Shown: in pieces, positions 17,786 to 29,110 of the stretch | Layout: the number at the start of each line of letters is the position of its first letter | Position numbering within the stretch: position 1 is the stretch's first letter | DNA from: Amorphophallus konjac | Taxonomy: Eukaryota > Streptophyta > Magnoliopsida > Alismatales > Araceae | Assembly: GCA_022559845.1 (NCBI GenBank) | Contig: CM040123.1 | Span: forward strand, 301,742,642 to 301,806,641 | Length of the DNA stretch: 64,000 nt | Direction of reading: 5' to 3' | Made by a program: the position numbers and the translations under genes | The notes under the pieces: generated by a model | Told to the model about the DNA's origin: nothing | The model's input: the letters and a program-made list of their open reading frames with translations, nothing else | Database searches by the model: none

Positions 17786-20275
17786 CTATTTTGCACAAAT
17801 AGGCACCCAAGAAGTCTTGGGTCCTGAATTGACAATATCACTCCTAGCAGGTTTTCTCAGCTCATTTTTAACTTGATGATCATTGAGTTTTATCAGTGGA
17901 TAACCATTCATCAAATGTCCAGATTTGCCATAATGATGGCAAGAAGCAGCAGTTTTCAGATCTGATTTATGCACACTCTTATTAACATGAATTCTATGTG
18001 CATATGCATGAAATCTTTTGTTAACAGAATAAAAATTCTATTTACCAAAACCAGTTTGGTTTTGATATCCTGCCAGCCAACAGGTTGCAGCCCTGTGTCC
18101 TGGCTTTCCACAGTTATAGCATGAGAAAACAGACTTTAGGTTCTTTTTATGCACATCATTATGAACATGAATTTTATGTGCATTGGCATGGAGATTTCTG
18201 TTATTTGCATGACCAAACTATTTTCCATAATCAAAACATTCAAAGTTTTTCCTTTTAAAAACAACTTTGCTCTTTCTGAGAGCATTTGTACTTGCAGGGA
18301 ATTTAAACCTTTCAGAGATGAAAATTTTCCCTTGAGCATGCCAACAGTCCTTGACTGTGTGGCCATGCTTTCCACAGTGAGAGCAATTGAGAGAATTTCT
18401 TCTATAAGAATCTGACCAGCATTCAGAGGCCCTGTGGCCTATTTTGTTGCAGTTAAAACATATGATGTGCTGGTTCTTTGAAACAGATTTGTTCATATTA
18501 AAAACATGCTGATTTGTAAGGTATTTTGTATGATATGAACATGATTTTTCCTTGCCACTTGCAAACCAGCAATGAGCAGTAGTGTGTCCTACTTTATCAC
18601 AATTAGAATATGTGACACTCTTTTTCTTAGGGACATGAAACTTGACCTGCGAATCCCTACCATGCTTTTCTCTAGCTTTCAGATCATCTGATTTCATTAA
18701 GTTACATTCATGCATCAAGTGGCCAATCTTGTGACAGTAATGACATTTCATGATTTCTTTTTTATGTGCATGTCTAGGTGTATCAGTGTGTTTTATAGCA
18801 TGCACATTTTCACTTTGATTCAATCCCTTTTTCACATGACTGACCTTTTCCATTTTTTCAGTTTGTTTCTGATTCTTCTGAACATTTGGTTGTTTATTTT
18901 CTGAGGTGGTGGCAACATCTGATGCTTTGATAAAAGATGTTATTAGCTTATTTTTGAAAGCCTTTTTATTGACATTGTTGTAGCCTAACCCTTCCTTTTG
19001 AGTATTGACCTTAACACCTAACAACCTGTCCAGATTTTCTTATCCATCAACAAATTTAGACAGAGATTTCCTCAAGTCTAGGATTTCATATTCTAGAGAG
19101 GGCAATATGTAACTCATAACTTGCAGTCTCTTGTTCACTGCAATTGACAACCTCACTCAAAACCTTGTTGGCAATTTTGTACTCTTCGATCTCCTTTCTC
19201 AGATCATCTTCTTTTCAGTTTCATTTGTACAGATGACTTTTCTTTTCTCCAATGTAAGAAGTCTTTCAGACATGCCGCTGTTTAACAACTTCAAATTTTC
19301 AATTTCTTCTTTAAGCTTATCATTCTGAACCAATTCATTTATTAGAAGCTGGTCTTCTGAATTGACTTCATACATTCTTCCATTTTCAATTTCCTTTATT
19401 TCTCTTTGTTGCTTTTCAAAATCTTTCTGTAATTCTATGTTTATAGATTTTATGGCATTCAATTTTTCAGCAACCAAATTCTTCTCTTGCTCAAGTTTCC
19501 CAAATTTTTCTTCATTATCTTTAACAGATTGTTTCAGAGAGTCATTTTCAGATTCTAGCCTACTTAGTTCAGACTTAACACATTCAAATTTTTCCAGCAA
19601 TTTCTTACTCTGAACAGAATCATTACAAGTTAGGCTAAGCTTCTTCTCAAGTTCAGAGATCTCTTTTACATGATCTTGATTCTCAATTTTCAGTATCGAA
19701 ATTTGCTTTTTCAACATTTGAATATCAAACACAAAAGCATCATGAACATTTTTCAGTTCAGCACAGTTTTTACATGGAGAATTGAAACTGTCTGACCTAC
19801 TATTCTTCTTTAATTTTTTGTATTATTTTCTTAACTGTTCATGAGACTCTAATAATTCAGCATATGAATTCTCCCAGTCATCTAAGGTATAGTTCTCAAA
19901 GAGATTTACCTCATCATCATCATCTTCTTCATTTTGGCTGCCACTTTGATTGCTTCTGTCAGCCATCATGCAGCTGTCCTCATTTCTCTTTTGAGTTCGC
20001 TTCAGCATGTCCATAATATCTTTAGCAGAACTGCAATCAAAGAAACATGAATGAAAAGCTCTATCAGTAGCTGCCTTCATTAGATTTATAGCTATCTGAT
20101 TCTCTTCATGCAGTGATTTGTGACTGTCAGTCCATTTGAACTTTTTCTTTGGTAGTTCATGAGGACCGTGTGAAATCACTTTCCACAGGTCTGGATTAAC
20201 AGATTTAGCATAATTTTTCAGACTAGCAAACCATACACTAAAATTGGAACCGTTGAAAACTGGTGGTTCACCCAT
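17786..20275 (-). pseudogene. Element C Gag, about 830 codons, seven-knuckle pseudogene
   Basis: The frame begins at ATG 20275 (MGEPPVFNGSNFSVWFASLK) and ends at TAG 17786-17788 after GPKTSWVPICAK. In-frame stops are at 19823, 19199 and 18218, another stop lies near 19038, and two compensating frameshifts lie near 19200 and 19090. The N-terminal copia Gag domain (LWKVISHGPHELP) is followed by an acidic stretch, a coiled coil of 200 or more residues, and about seven CCHC-type knuckles. Intact ones include CHYCHKIGHLMHEC, CFNCNKIGHRASEC, CSHCGKHGHTVKDC and CYNCGKPGHRAATC. Others have a Cys changed to Tyr (YSNC, CFDY, CHHY). It is the longest gag here and has the most knuckles. No pol follows. 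It would act in RNA packaging if intact. Confidence 0.88.
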
Positions 20276-20385
20276 GGAAACAGATCAGATATAATGTAAC
20301 AGGAATATTGATGCACCAAAAGCAAATAAGCACCTAAGACAGCAGGATCGGATCTGCAGGTCGCTGGACCTTCTATGCAGACACC

Positions 20386-20397
20386 GCTCTAATACCA
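20386..20397 (-). other. Primer binding site of Element C
   Basis: On the minus strand TGGTATTAGAGC lies 2 bp after the LTR end. It differs from the usual TGGTATCAGAGC by one C to T. About 110 bp of leader (20276-20385) separates it from gag. Confidence 0.85.
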
Positions 20398-20399
20398 AT

Positions 20400-23300
20400 T
20401 GATAGGGTGCTATGCCAGGATACAGAGGGGGGTGAATGTATCCCCTTCAGAAATAATGCCCAAATTAAAACACAGATGCTAGACGCAATCACAGAATAAA
20501 ACTAATTCAATTAAACTCATGAGCAAACACATGGAGCGCGCCTAAGCAATCATCTAGCGGAAGCAAACACACAGACAAACCACTGCTCAAGAGATTTTTT
20601 AGGTGGTTCGGTCACCAAGACCTACGTCCACCCCTCACTCCCAACCGGAGTGAGGCTTCCACTAGCACAAGCTAGAAAGCAGACTCAGTCTCCAAACAAG
20701 TAGCTGCCACACAGCTTGACCAGGGGAACAACCTCCCCTCTTCCTCCCAACCGGAAGGACACCTCAAGTGACTCCCAGCCACTTGGAAACCAGAGACACA
20801 CAGTCTCTCTTCCTCCAGACAAGGAGGGAACACACCAGTGACTCCCCGTCACCAGCAAACCAGAGGTCACAGACCTCTCTTCCTCCAGACCAGGAGGGAC
20901 CCCTGGACTTGCAACCCACAGGCCCAGAACCGGAGATCAGATCTCCCTTCTCCTGAGTCCACAGGAGGAACCCGACCTCACTACTGAGAATCGAAAGAAC
21001 AATAGTAGCCTGAGTAACAAAAGGAAAAATAAGAAAACATAAAAAGCACAGCGACAAAAGCTGGAAATGAAACACAAGAAATATAGCTCTCAATGAGCAT
21101 AGTCGTTCTGGATTTGATCCACGAACAGACTGAACAGATCTTCAATAGAACTCTCTCCTCTCTTCCTTTTTTCCTCTTCTTTCTTGTTCTCAACTCATGC
21201 AATCTTTCTCTTCTCTACTCTCCTTTTCACTCTCACTGTCTTTCTCTTTTCTTTTAATCCTCACGAGCTCTCTCTTTATCTTTTTCTTCTGCTGGTCTCA
21301 CTCTCTATCTTCACTCTTCTTCTTCTTCTTTCTTCTTCTTCTGCTTCTCTTCTCACAGTCTCGATCAGCCCTCTTCTATTCTTATCATCCTTCTTCAGTG
21401 GACGAAGGCTTCTATTTATATCAGCTTCAGCAGGTGCTAGGGCGTGTGTCCTTCAGGTTTCCACCCAGAGAGCACCTCGGATCAAGTGCCAAGAATCATC
21501 CTCGGTTCACGCGCCCAGTCATTAACCTGAGTCATCTGTAGACAGAGACAATGCGAAATGAAACGAATTAGTTAGTTCAGGTTTATAACAACGAGTGTAT
21601 ATACTTTAGAAGCAGTAAATGAGTAAGTGTGTACACTGAGAGAGTGTATAGACTTGTAGGTCTTCATGCGACCTCAGTGTATATACTTGCTGAAGAATGC
21701 ATTATCATAACAAGGGGAATGTGTGGACTTCTGTGAAATGTATGAGGCCATCGAGTGTATAGACTTAGGGACATCAGTTAGGCAAGTGTGTACATCGTGA
21801 GAGAGTGTATAGACTTAGCGAACTGATGCATGAACAATGCGGTGTGTAGACATGTGAAGCATAACTGTATGCAGTGTATAGACTTCAATGAATGCAATGC
21901 ATGCACGATGATGCAATGTATAGACTATGAAGATATGTGTGTGAAGCTCAATAATGTATAGACTATGCAACGGCATCAAAGCAACATATCGATGTACATG
22001 CTTTGGCTTGATCAATGCACACTGCACAAATGGATGTACAGACTTGAAGTGACATGTAGCAGACGATGAACAGCCAAGCATGTATAGACTTACCAATGCG
22101 AGCACAGGCTGTACACACTTTGTTTGCGTGCAAGAGAACGCAGTGTACAGACTTTGCTGTGAAGAACAATGCATGAATGCAGTGTATAGACTTGCTGTTA
22201 ACATGAATAAGAATCCAATGTACAGACATGCTGTCCCTGCAGCTGACGACTCCAGTGTATAGACTTGCTGAGGGAAGGGCTGAACAGACTTTAAGCAAAG
22301 CAAGGCAGTCGAGTGTATAGTCTTGCAAACAAGGGACTGTACAGACTTGATTAAAGAGTGCATGTGAAAGGTAGTGTACAGACTTGAGATGAACGAAGCA
22401 TGAACGAGCCTATCCAATGTATAGACTTGAAAGTTAACAAACGAGTGTACAGACTTCTTGTGAAGGATAGAGTGTATAGACTTGAACACTTAACAATCGA
22501 GTGTATAGACTTAAGGCTAACAATCGAGTGTATAGGGTTGAAGGCCTAACAATCGAGTGTATAGGCTTGAAGGTTAACTGAGTGTACAGACTTCGTGTGA
22601 AGGATATGCACATGTGCTGAAGTGTGTACAGTCTTCATAGAAGGATGTTCTGACTTTAACTTCTGAAGAGTATATACTCTGCTGAAGAACGTTCAGTGAT
22701 GTACAAGCCACAGGCTGTATAGACTTCGATGCAAAGGCTTAACAATGAGTGTGTAGACTTGAATGCTTGGAAGGATGTATACACTTCATCTTTGAAGGGG
22801 ATGCACATATGCTGAAGTGTGTATTGACTTGCTGATCAAAGGAACAGAATGTATAGACTTGGTTGAAGACAATGCAATGTATGGACTTTGATGAACATAT
22901 GCATTGTGTGGACTTAACGACCCAACCGATGTATAGACTTAGAAACAACAATGAAGCAAGTGTGTACAATGTGAGAGAGTGTATAGACTTAGCCAACTTG
23001 AGACACTGTACAGACTATGATGCACAAGCAATGCATAGACTTTGTGATGCCAATAGACAATGACTGTGCATACTTGTTTTGAACAATGCACGCTGTATAG
23101 ACTTGTAATGCAAAGGATGATGTATAGACTTGGTAGTCTGGGGGGTCAACGCATCAAAGAGAGGGGTCGACCCATGATGCATGGATGTATGGACTTGAAG
23201 ATTCGAAGCCCCACAATGTTTAGACTTTAAGATGCATACGCCAAGGCTATGCATACTTGAAGAGACGATGCACTGTAGACTGCCAGACTCTGTACAGACT

Positions 23301-24039
23301 TGCAGCTTGAGACGCTTACAGAGACGGACCACTGTATAGACTTCAAGTCCAAGTTAGACAGTGGTTGTACAGACTTGGGAGGCTTGACACAGTGTTGTAC
23401 AGACATTGTGATGTATAGACTTAGGAGCATTTGCCAAGGCTGTACAGACTTCAGGCTGTGGCGGAGGATGTACAGACTTGGAATATGAAAACCAATGTAT
23501 GGACTTGGAAAACAAAGGGGGCGTCGACCCATCAGAAGGGGGCGTCGACCCACAACTGTCCAGACTATGCATGAGAGGTGAGCCATGTGCAGACTTTGAA
23601 GCTTAACAGAGTCACAGGATGTACAGACTTCATGAAATGCATGCTATTCAATGTACACACTTTGAATTCATGCAAGCTGATGTATAGACTTTAGTTGAAG
23701 AACGATGCATGCTATGCAATGTGTGGACTTGACATGCCTACTGAAGGCGATGTACAAACTTGCTGCGTGATGCTGATGTGCAGACTTATGTAAGTGTATG
23801 TGAATGTTTCATGCAGCAGATAACATGGCTGAGCATCAAATATGCAATGCTTTTAGACCTGATAAACTAACAGAACAGCAGACTGACTGAACATATGAAG
23901 ATGACTCATACAGCAAGATGACTCACAGTGATTAACTCACAACAAAAACCAATCATCAAAAGATTAACTCACATCAAAGCCAATCATCAAAAGATTAACT
24001 CACATCAAAGTCAATCATCAAAACCACAGGGGCACAACA
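20400..24039 (-). repeat. Element C right LTR (5' LTR in element sense)
   Basis: 3640 bp, with the same content and order as the left copy: C-loop hairpin 20418-20443, double hairpin 20602-20655, hairpin array to 20967, TATA 21413-21420, word array about 21590-23790. It has one more 31-bp CAATCATCAAAAGATTAACT-type unit near 23950-24020 and one fewer 21-bp GTCGAC unit than the left LTR. Those two events account exactly for the 10-bp length difference. Confidence 0.92.
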
Positions 24040-24070
24040 GACTTCTTGGGTACCTGCTTGTGTGAAATGA
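24040..24070 (+). pseudogene. Element B Gag, C-terminal fragment beyond Element C
   Basis: After the duplicated GACTT (24040-24044) the sequence encodes TSWVPACVK and stops at TGA 24068-24070. Read with GPK before Element C it restores the GPKTSWVPxxxK ending seen in A, C and D. This fragment is what identifies C as an insertion into B's gag. Confidence 0.85.
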
Positions 24071-24086
24071 TTCAGCTGTTGCAGGT

Positions 24087-24131
24087 GTGCCTTGGTGGGA
24101 GAAATAAAAGGGGTTGAATTAACCAAGGCAC
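24087..24131 (+). promoter_or_regulatory. Post-gag hairpin of Element B
   Basis: GTGCCTTGGT (24087-24096) pairs perfectly with ACCAAGGCAC (24122-24131), 16 nt after the gag stop. The loop contains AATAAAAGGGG. It lies just after a GTTGCAG that resembles a splice acceptor; that resemblance may be chance. Confidence 0.7.
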
Positions 24132-26192
24132 TCAAGAATGAAAACCTCATGATTGCACCATTCAGGTCCGTTCCAAAACTCTGTGTTTAAATCTCATCAT
24201 CTGAAATTGTGAGTCAAAAAGGGTGAATTTCATGTTGATTTGTTTGTTTGATTTGATGTTCTCTTCTTGTCTAGCTGATTAGTCTGCATTCCAGACTCAG
24301 CTACTGAATTTAATTCTGCACAAATTTAATGCTCTTCTCTTGCCATTTATTGCACTGTGTACATAAGATGCTAGATGCACTGCACAACCATTTTTGTAGT
24401 CGATGCATACCCTGCACTGAGTTTACTTAAACCCATGTTCATGGTTGTTCATATATGGCATCGAGTATGCTTCTCACATGTTTGTGCATGTACGCATTTT
24501 GCACCGAGCTTATTCATGTGTTGCACTGAGTTTGAATGGTTCATTTAGTGCATATAGTCGATGCATGTGTCTAATGTCTGCATACATCATTTGCATGACT
24601 ATCAATGAAGTCGTTCAATGCATATAGGACTGCTTTATACTGCATATCATCAAATTTGAAAAATCTGAAAAGAAATGATTCATTGCATAGCGTAATTGTT
24701 GCATCTTGGTGTCAGGGGGAGATGAGAGCTAAGTTCAGTACATTGAATCTTTTTCACTCCTCATAGTCCCCATTCAATTCATTCATATTCTTTGACATCA
24801 GATGCTCTTGGACCTTAATGCCTATTGCTATCATTTCCCTATCACCTTCACTGAATAACAGTATTGCTTCTGGTTTAGTACATTGAGCTGTGGTTATTGT
24901 AATTTTTCATTTATAAGAATCACACTTGCAAATTGAAAAGAACTAAATGTTTAACTTTTATAAATTGAAGAGTTAAGTGTCTGCACTTCAGAACTTGAGA
25001 TAAAAGAAAACCTTTATAGCTCTTAATCTCTGTCTCATGGTTAGAATAGAAAAAGTTTTTTTTTAATGCCTGAACGTGTTAAACTGGAAATGTCTAGAAA
25101 AGGTGAATAAGAGTGTGTACTATTTTTTAAACAATCACTCTAAAAGAAATCAGGGCAGCAGTAATAAGATCATCAATGTAAAGAGCTGAACACCTGGACA
25201 AAGCAATGGCTGAATCGCACTGAGAAACTGTGATCTCCTCCAAAGAAGCAGGAGAATTCATAAGTCATGAAGTGCTTCAGGCGATCTCTGTTCATAGGGT
25301 CAAATATATAGGGGGAGTCTTCACCAAGTAACTGGGGGTACTAGCCTCTGATCAAGGTGTTAATGTCAAAGGTGAAAATTGTTCCATAGGTCTTGATCTG
25401 AAATAGATCTAGTAGTTTATGCCTAGTAACTGGGGGTACCTGCCTCTGATCAAGGTGTACACCTAATGTCAACAACATAAATGCCACTGGTCTATTCACT
25501 TAGCTCAGTTTCTAAAAATTAAAAGGTGAAAAATAAATTGCTGTAACCCTTTGAAATCAAAAGTCATTGAGAGTAAATTATTTTTCTCAATACATATTCA
25601 AGTTGCCTTTCTTGAACTTCCATGTTCAATCACAAAGGGTATTGTTTCCGACTTATCTATTAAAACCATGTGCCCTAGATTCATTGCTATAAATGGAGTC
25701 TATAACTCTTTTTCAGTGGTCAACTGCTTTACTCTATCTTTATCACTGTTAAACCTGAATTCTTTCAAGAATGTATATTGCTGACTCTTATGCTTTAACA
25801 GTTGTCTATAATCATGCTCACTTTCTGAACCAATGCTTCAGCTATTGTGTAGTGACCCCTTACCTTATTCATGTTCTTTCTCTCCTATCTTCAGATGTGT
25901 TTCATCCGTTCATATTCCTTTCTCAAAGGGGGAGAAACAATTCAGGGGGTGTTATACATTCAGGGGGAGAATAGGTTATTCTAAGGGAAATCTGCATGTT
26001 TACTGCATTTAGCATTCATGATGTGCCATTAAGGGAGAGAGAGTCCTTCATGAATTAGTCAATGGGGGAGACTTTCATCCAATCATTGCATGCATATTTG
26101 TATTTCTCATCTCAAATTATTTTCTTTTTGATGAAGTCAAAGGGGGAGAATAGTTTGACATGAGTCAATTGACTCATAGTGTTGCCATCATC
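24132..26192 (+). other. Element B non-coding interior
   Basis: About 2.1 kb without a supportable gene. It contains GGGGGAG tracts at 24715, 25311, 25928, 25963, 26064 and 26142, two near-identical stretches around AACTGGGGGTACYWGCCTCT (about 25338 and 25428), and a perfect 18-bp palindrome, ATGAGTCAATTGACTCAT, at 26160-26177. No counterpart of the structured block of A, C and D was seen. Confidence 0.75.
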
Positions 26193-26206
26193 AAAAAGGG
26201 GGAGAT
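26193..26206 (+). other. Polypurine tract of Element B
   Basis: AAAAAGGGGGAGAT lies directly before the 3' LTR start TGTTGTGCC. It is flanked by an inverted repeat: 26171-26196 pairs with about 26242-26262 inside the LTR through TTTTGATGAT-GCAACA. Confidence 0.88.
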
Positions 26207-28177
26207 TGTTGTGCCCCTTGTGCCTTGATGATGCAGTGATGTTTTGATGATAGCAACATTAGTGTCATCACTTGATTAATCTTAAATTGAGTGCTTGATC
26301 TGAATGCCTTATGCCTTGATGATATTTTAGCTGATGTGCATAAATTATTTTGTGCATGCATTTAAGGTCTGTGCATTTCCCTGTTTGCATCGGTGCATAC
26401 ATCACATTAGCCATAGTCAGTGCATCCTTTGATTCAAAGTCCATACATTGCCCTGTAGCATGCACGAACTCAAGTCTGTACATCGTCCAATTGCTCATGA
26501 CGTCTTGGCTAAGTCTATACATTGCACCATCTCACTTAGCGTCTCACTTGATCATTTAAAGTCCGTACATCTGCTTGAGCATTTAAAGTCTGTACAGCCA
26601 ATGCATTTCATGTCTCATGAACATCTGTCTCATTTAGCGTCTCATGGTGTGTCTCACATAGCGCTTCAAGTCTGTACAGGGTAAGTCCGTGCATCCTATT
26701 TTAATGTACTCTGCTGATATGTTTATGCTGTAGTTCAGCAAGTCTGTACATCGTCAGCACTCTTCAAATGGCATAGTCCATGCATTCATCGCAAGTCTGC
26801 ACATTGCTTGTAGACTGCACAAAGTCTGCACATTCCTTGTTGTTATGTCCATGCGTCATGTTAGCAAGTCTGCACATTGTTGCACGCTAAGTCTGCACAC
26901 TAATAGCATGTCAGTGCATTCATCTTTCAATGTGCATACTTCACCTTATGCATAATGCAAACTGCATCTCATGCACTTAAAGTCTATACACTTTTTATGT
27001 CTGCATCACATGCACTCAAAGGCTGTATACTTGTGAATGTAATGTCTGTACATTCATTCTCATTGTACACACTTTCTCTTATATGCACACTGCATCTAGT
27101 GCATCAAGTCTGTACAGGCCATGACTCATTTAACGTACAGACTCGATGCATTCAGTTCTTCATGTCAGTTAAGTCTCTACTGATAACAGTCAGTTATTAC
27201 AGAGCTGTTGCTTGAGGAGGTTAATGATGCACGTGATCCAAGAATAGAAGATGGCCCTGATCGTGACACGTGGAACCACTGTGTTGAAATGCTGCCACGT
27301 GGACTGAGGCCTCTGGGCGGGAATCATGGAGACCACACGCCCTATCTGTGCTGCTGCTATATAAAGAGGACTTCTCCATCTGGAGAAGACTGATCGATAT
27401 AGAAGAGTAGAAGCAGAGAGTTAGCCTGCACGATCCAGAAGAAGAAAAAGAGTGAAGAAGAGAAAGAGAGAAGAAGCAGAAGAGAAAGAAGAGAAAGAGA
27501 GAGATAGAGAGCTCGAGCAGAGAATCTGAAGCATCCATTGAAGAATCTAGTTGTCTGGAAATTGGATCAGATCCAAACCAGACTTGCTCCTGTGAGAGCT
27601 ACATTTTGCATTTCATTTACAGCTTTCAGTCGCTGATTGTTTTCCTGTTTTGTGTTTTCCTTTAAACCTTTCTTCAAGCTGTTTGTCAGCAGAGCAAGCT
27701 GTGTTGCTCAACATTTGCAGTGGAGGATTCCACTGGTCGGGTTAAGCTGTAGTCCCCAGCGGATGGCTAAGCTGTATTGCCCAGCGGAGCAAGCTTTGAG
27801 GCTCAGCGCAAGCTGTTAGGCAGCGGATGGCTAAGTTGTATTGCCCAGCGGAAGCAAGCTGTGATGCTCAGCGGTTGTAGGCAAGCTGTGAGGCCCAGCG
27901 GTTCAAGCTGTTAGTCAGCGGAATCCACACTCGGGTTTGAGTGTGGGGTGGATGTAGGTCTGGAGGACCGAACCACCTAAAAATTCTCTCTGCATTGGTT
28001 TGATTTGCTTAATTCTGCTTCCGCTAGATGAATGTTTAGGCGCGCTTCACATATTTGCTTACTGGTTCAACAGAAGATTTAATTAGCTTTTCAGATTGTT
28101 TAAATTTGTGAAGTGAGCGAAATTTTTAAGGGGAGATTCATTCACCCCCCTCTGAATCCAACGCACCGAACCCAACA
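26207..28177 (+). repeat. Element B 3' LTR
   Basis: 1971 bp, the same length as the 5' LTR. Word array 26365-27160, TATA 27358-27365 with intact CTTCTCC/GGAGAAG hairpin, GA-rich tract 27430-27530, AAGCTG-CAGCGG array 27675-27922, double hairpin 27925-27977 (GGTC/GACC intact here), C-loop hairpin 28135-28158. It ends CCCAACA and is followed by the TSD GGTCC (28178-28182). Confidence 0.92.
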
Positions 28178-29096
28178 GGTCCTATTTCACTTATTTCAGC
28201 CTGAGCTTACTGCCCTATCTGGACATCTGCATAACTCATTCAGGCTGCCATGAATGCATCTTCATTCTTAACAAGTAGTATCTGAATTCATTGATGTCCC
28301 CTTGGGCTGCCTGCATTCTGATCTCCATGCATTGCATAAAGAATCTGAAATCCCTAAAAATCTAAAAACCAGAAAACCATTAAAAACTCAAAAAATCTGA
28401 AAAACAAATTTGGTTTTTGGCTGCTACATCTCTCTCATACTGCATCATGATTGCCATGATTAAATGTCATGCACATGTCTGCCTCTCATGATTTACTATA
28501 TGTTGTTGTGCTGTGCCTTCATGGCATATGATGTCTAATTATGTAAATGTCTCTACCATGCCAAAACACCTGACAATTTACATTGTACTGATCATTAATA
28601 ATTGGTATCACTTGCTCTCTAAACACTCATCATCACTCCCTAACAAGTGGTATCATCTCCTTGTCTGCACGGTCTCCTCTCTGCATATTAGTTGCATTAC
28701 TTGCATTCACAAGGGACCCAACAAACAACAAGTGGCATCATGCTATGCCTTCAGTGTACAACCATTGGCATGTATTTTCACATCAATTTGTGAACATTGA
28801 CAAGGTATCTTAGGTTGCTGCACGTTTCCTTGCTACCCACAGGTATATACTCACTTTCACTTTGTACATCTTGTGCTAATAATCTCCTACTTTACTCCTT
28901 ACCTTCCTAACTGTGCCATATATTTTCTCTATTGTGGTATTTTGATGATGTCAAAGGGGGAGAGAATTATATGTGTCATTAACTAGGGTATACATAAAGG
29001 GGAGAGTCTTATATGGGGAGAGCATGTCATTGTGCTTCAATTCATGCTTATATTTCCTTGCACTTTGACTAATAATGACTCATAGTTGCCATCACC
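28178..29096 (+). other. Element A non-coding interior, second part
   Basis: Continues A after Element B (28178-28182 is the target duplication). It has no gene. GGGGGAG tracts lie at 28956-28962 and 29102-29108, with GGGGAGAG variants near 29000 and 29016. CAAGTGGTATCAT-type words recur around 28600-28740. The last 30 bp pair with the LTR start around the polypurine tract. Confidence 0.7.
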
Positions 29097-29110
29097 AAAA
29101 AGGGGGAGAA
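29097..29110 (+). other. Polypurine tract of Element A
   Basis: AAAAAGGGGGAGAA lies directly before TGTAGGG at 29111. Upstream 29067-29100 and LTR 29157-29192 form a long imperfect inverted repeat (TTTTGRTGATG, ACTATGA, TCATT, AGTC), leaving the tract in a loop. Confidence 0.8.

Larger units (their letters stand above)
11753..24039 (-). mobile_element. Element C: gag-only copia-type LTR retrotransposon, minus strand, inside Element B
   Basis: C is inserted into B's gag with perfect duplications GACTT at 11748-11752 and 24040-24044. LTRs of 3630 bp (left, the 3' LTR in sense) and 3640 bp (right, the 5' LTR) read TGTTGTGCCCC to CCCTATCA on the minus strand. The 10-bp difference equals one extra 31-bp repeat in the right copy minus one extra 21-bp repeat in the left. 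The primer site is at 20386-20397, gag at 17786-20275 and the polypurine tract at 15383-15396. There is no pol. It must be younger than B, and its two LTRs look nearly identical by eye. Confidence 0.93.
7746..28177 (+). mobile_element. Element B: gag-only copia-type LTR retrotransposon, interrupted by Element C
   Basis: B is inserted in A's interior, with perfect 5-bp duplications GGTCC at 7741-7745 and 28178-28182. Both LTRs are 1971 bp (TGTTGTGCC to CCCAACA/CCCAATA). The primer site TGGTATCAGAGC is at 9719-9730, gag at 9914-11752 plus 24040-24070, the polypurine tract at 26193-26206. Element C is nested within the final gag codons. Between gag and the 3' LTR are about 2.1 kb without pol. 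Equal LTR lengths and a perfect TSD suggest B is younger than A. Confidence 0.93.

Noticed and set aside
24074..24084. Splice acceptor-like CAG before the post-gag hairpins of B, C and D
   Set aside because: It is not present in A, and no matching donor could be identified, so it is not called.
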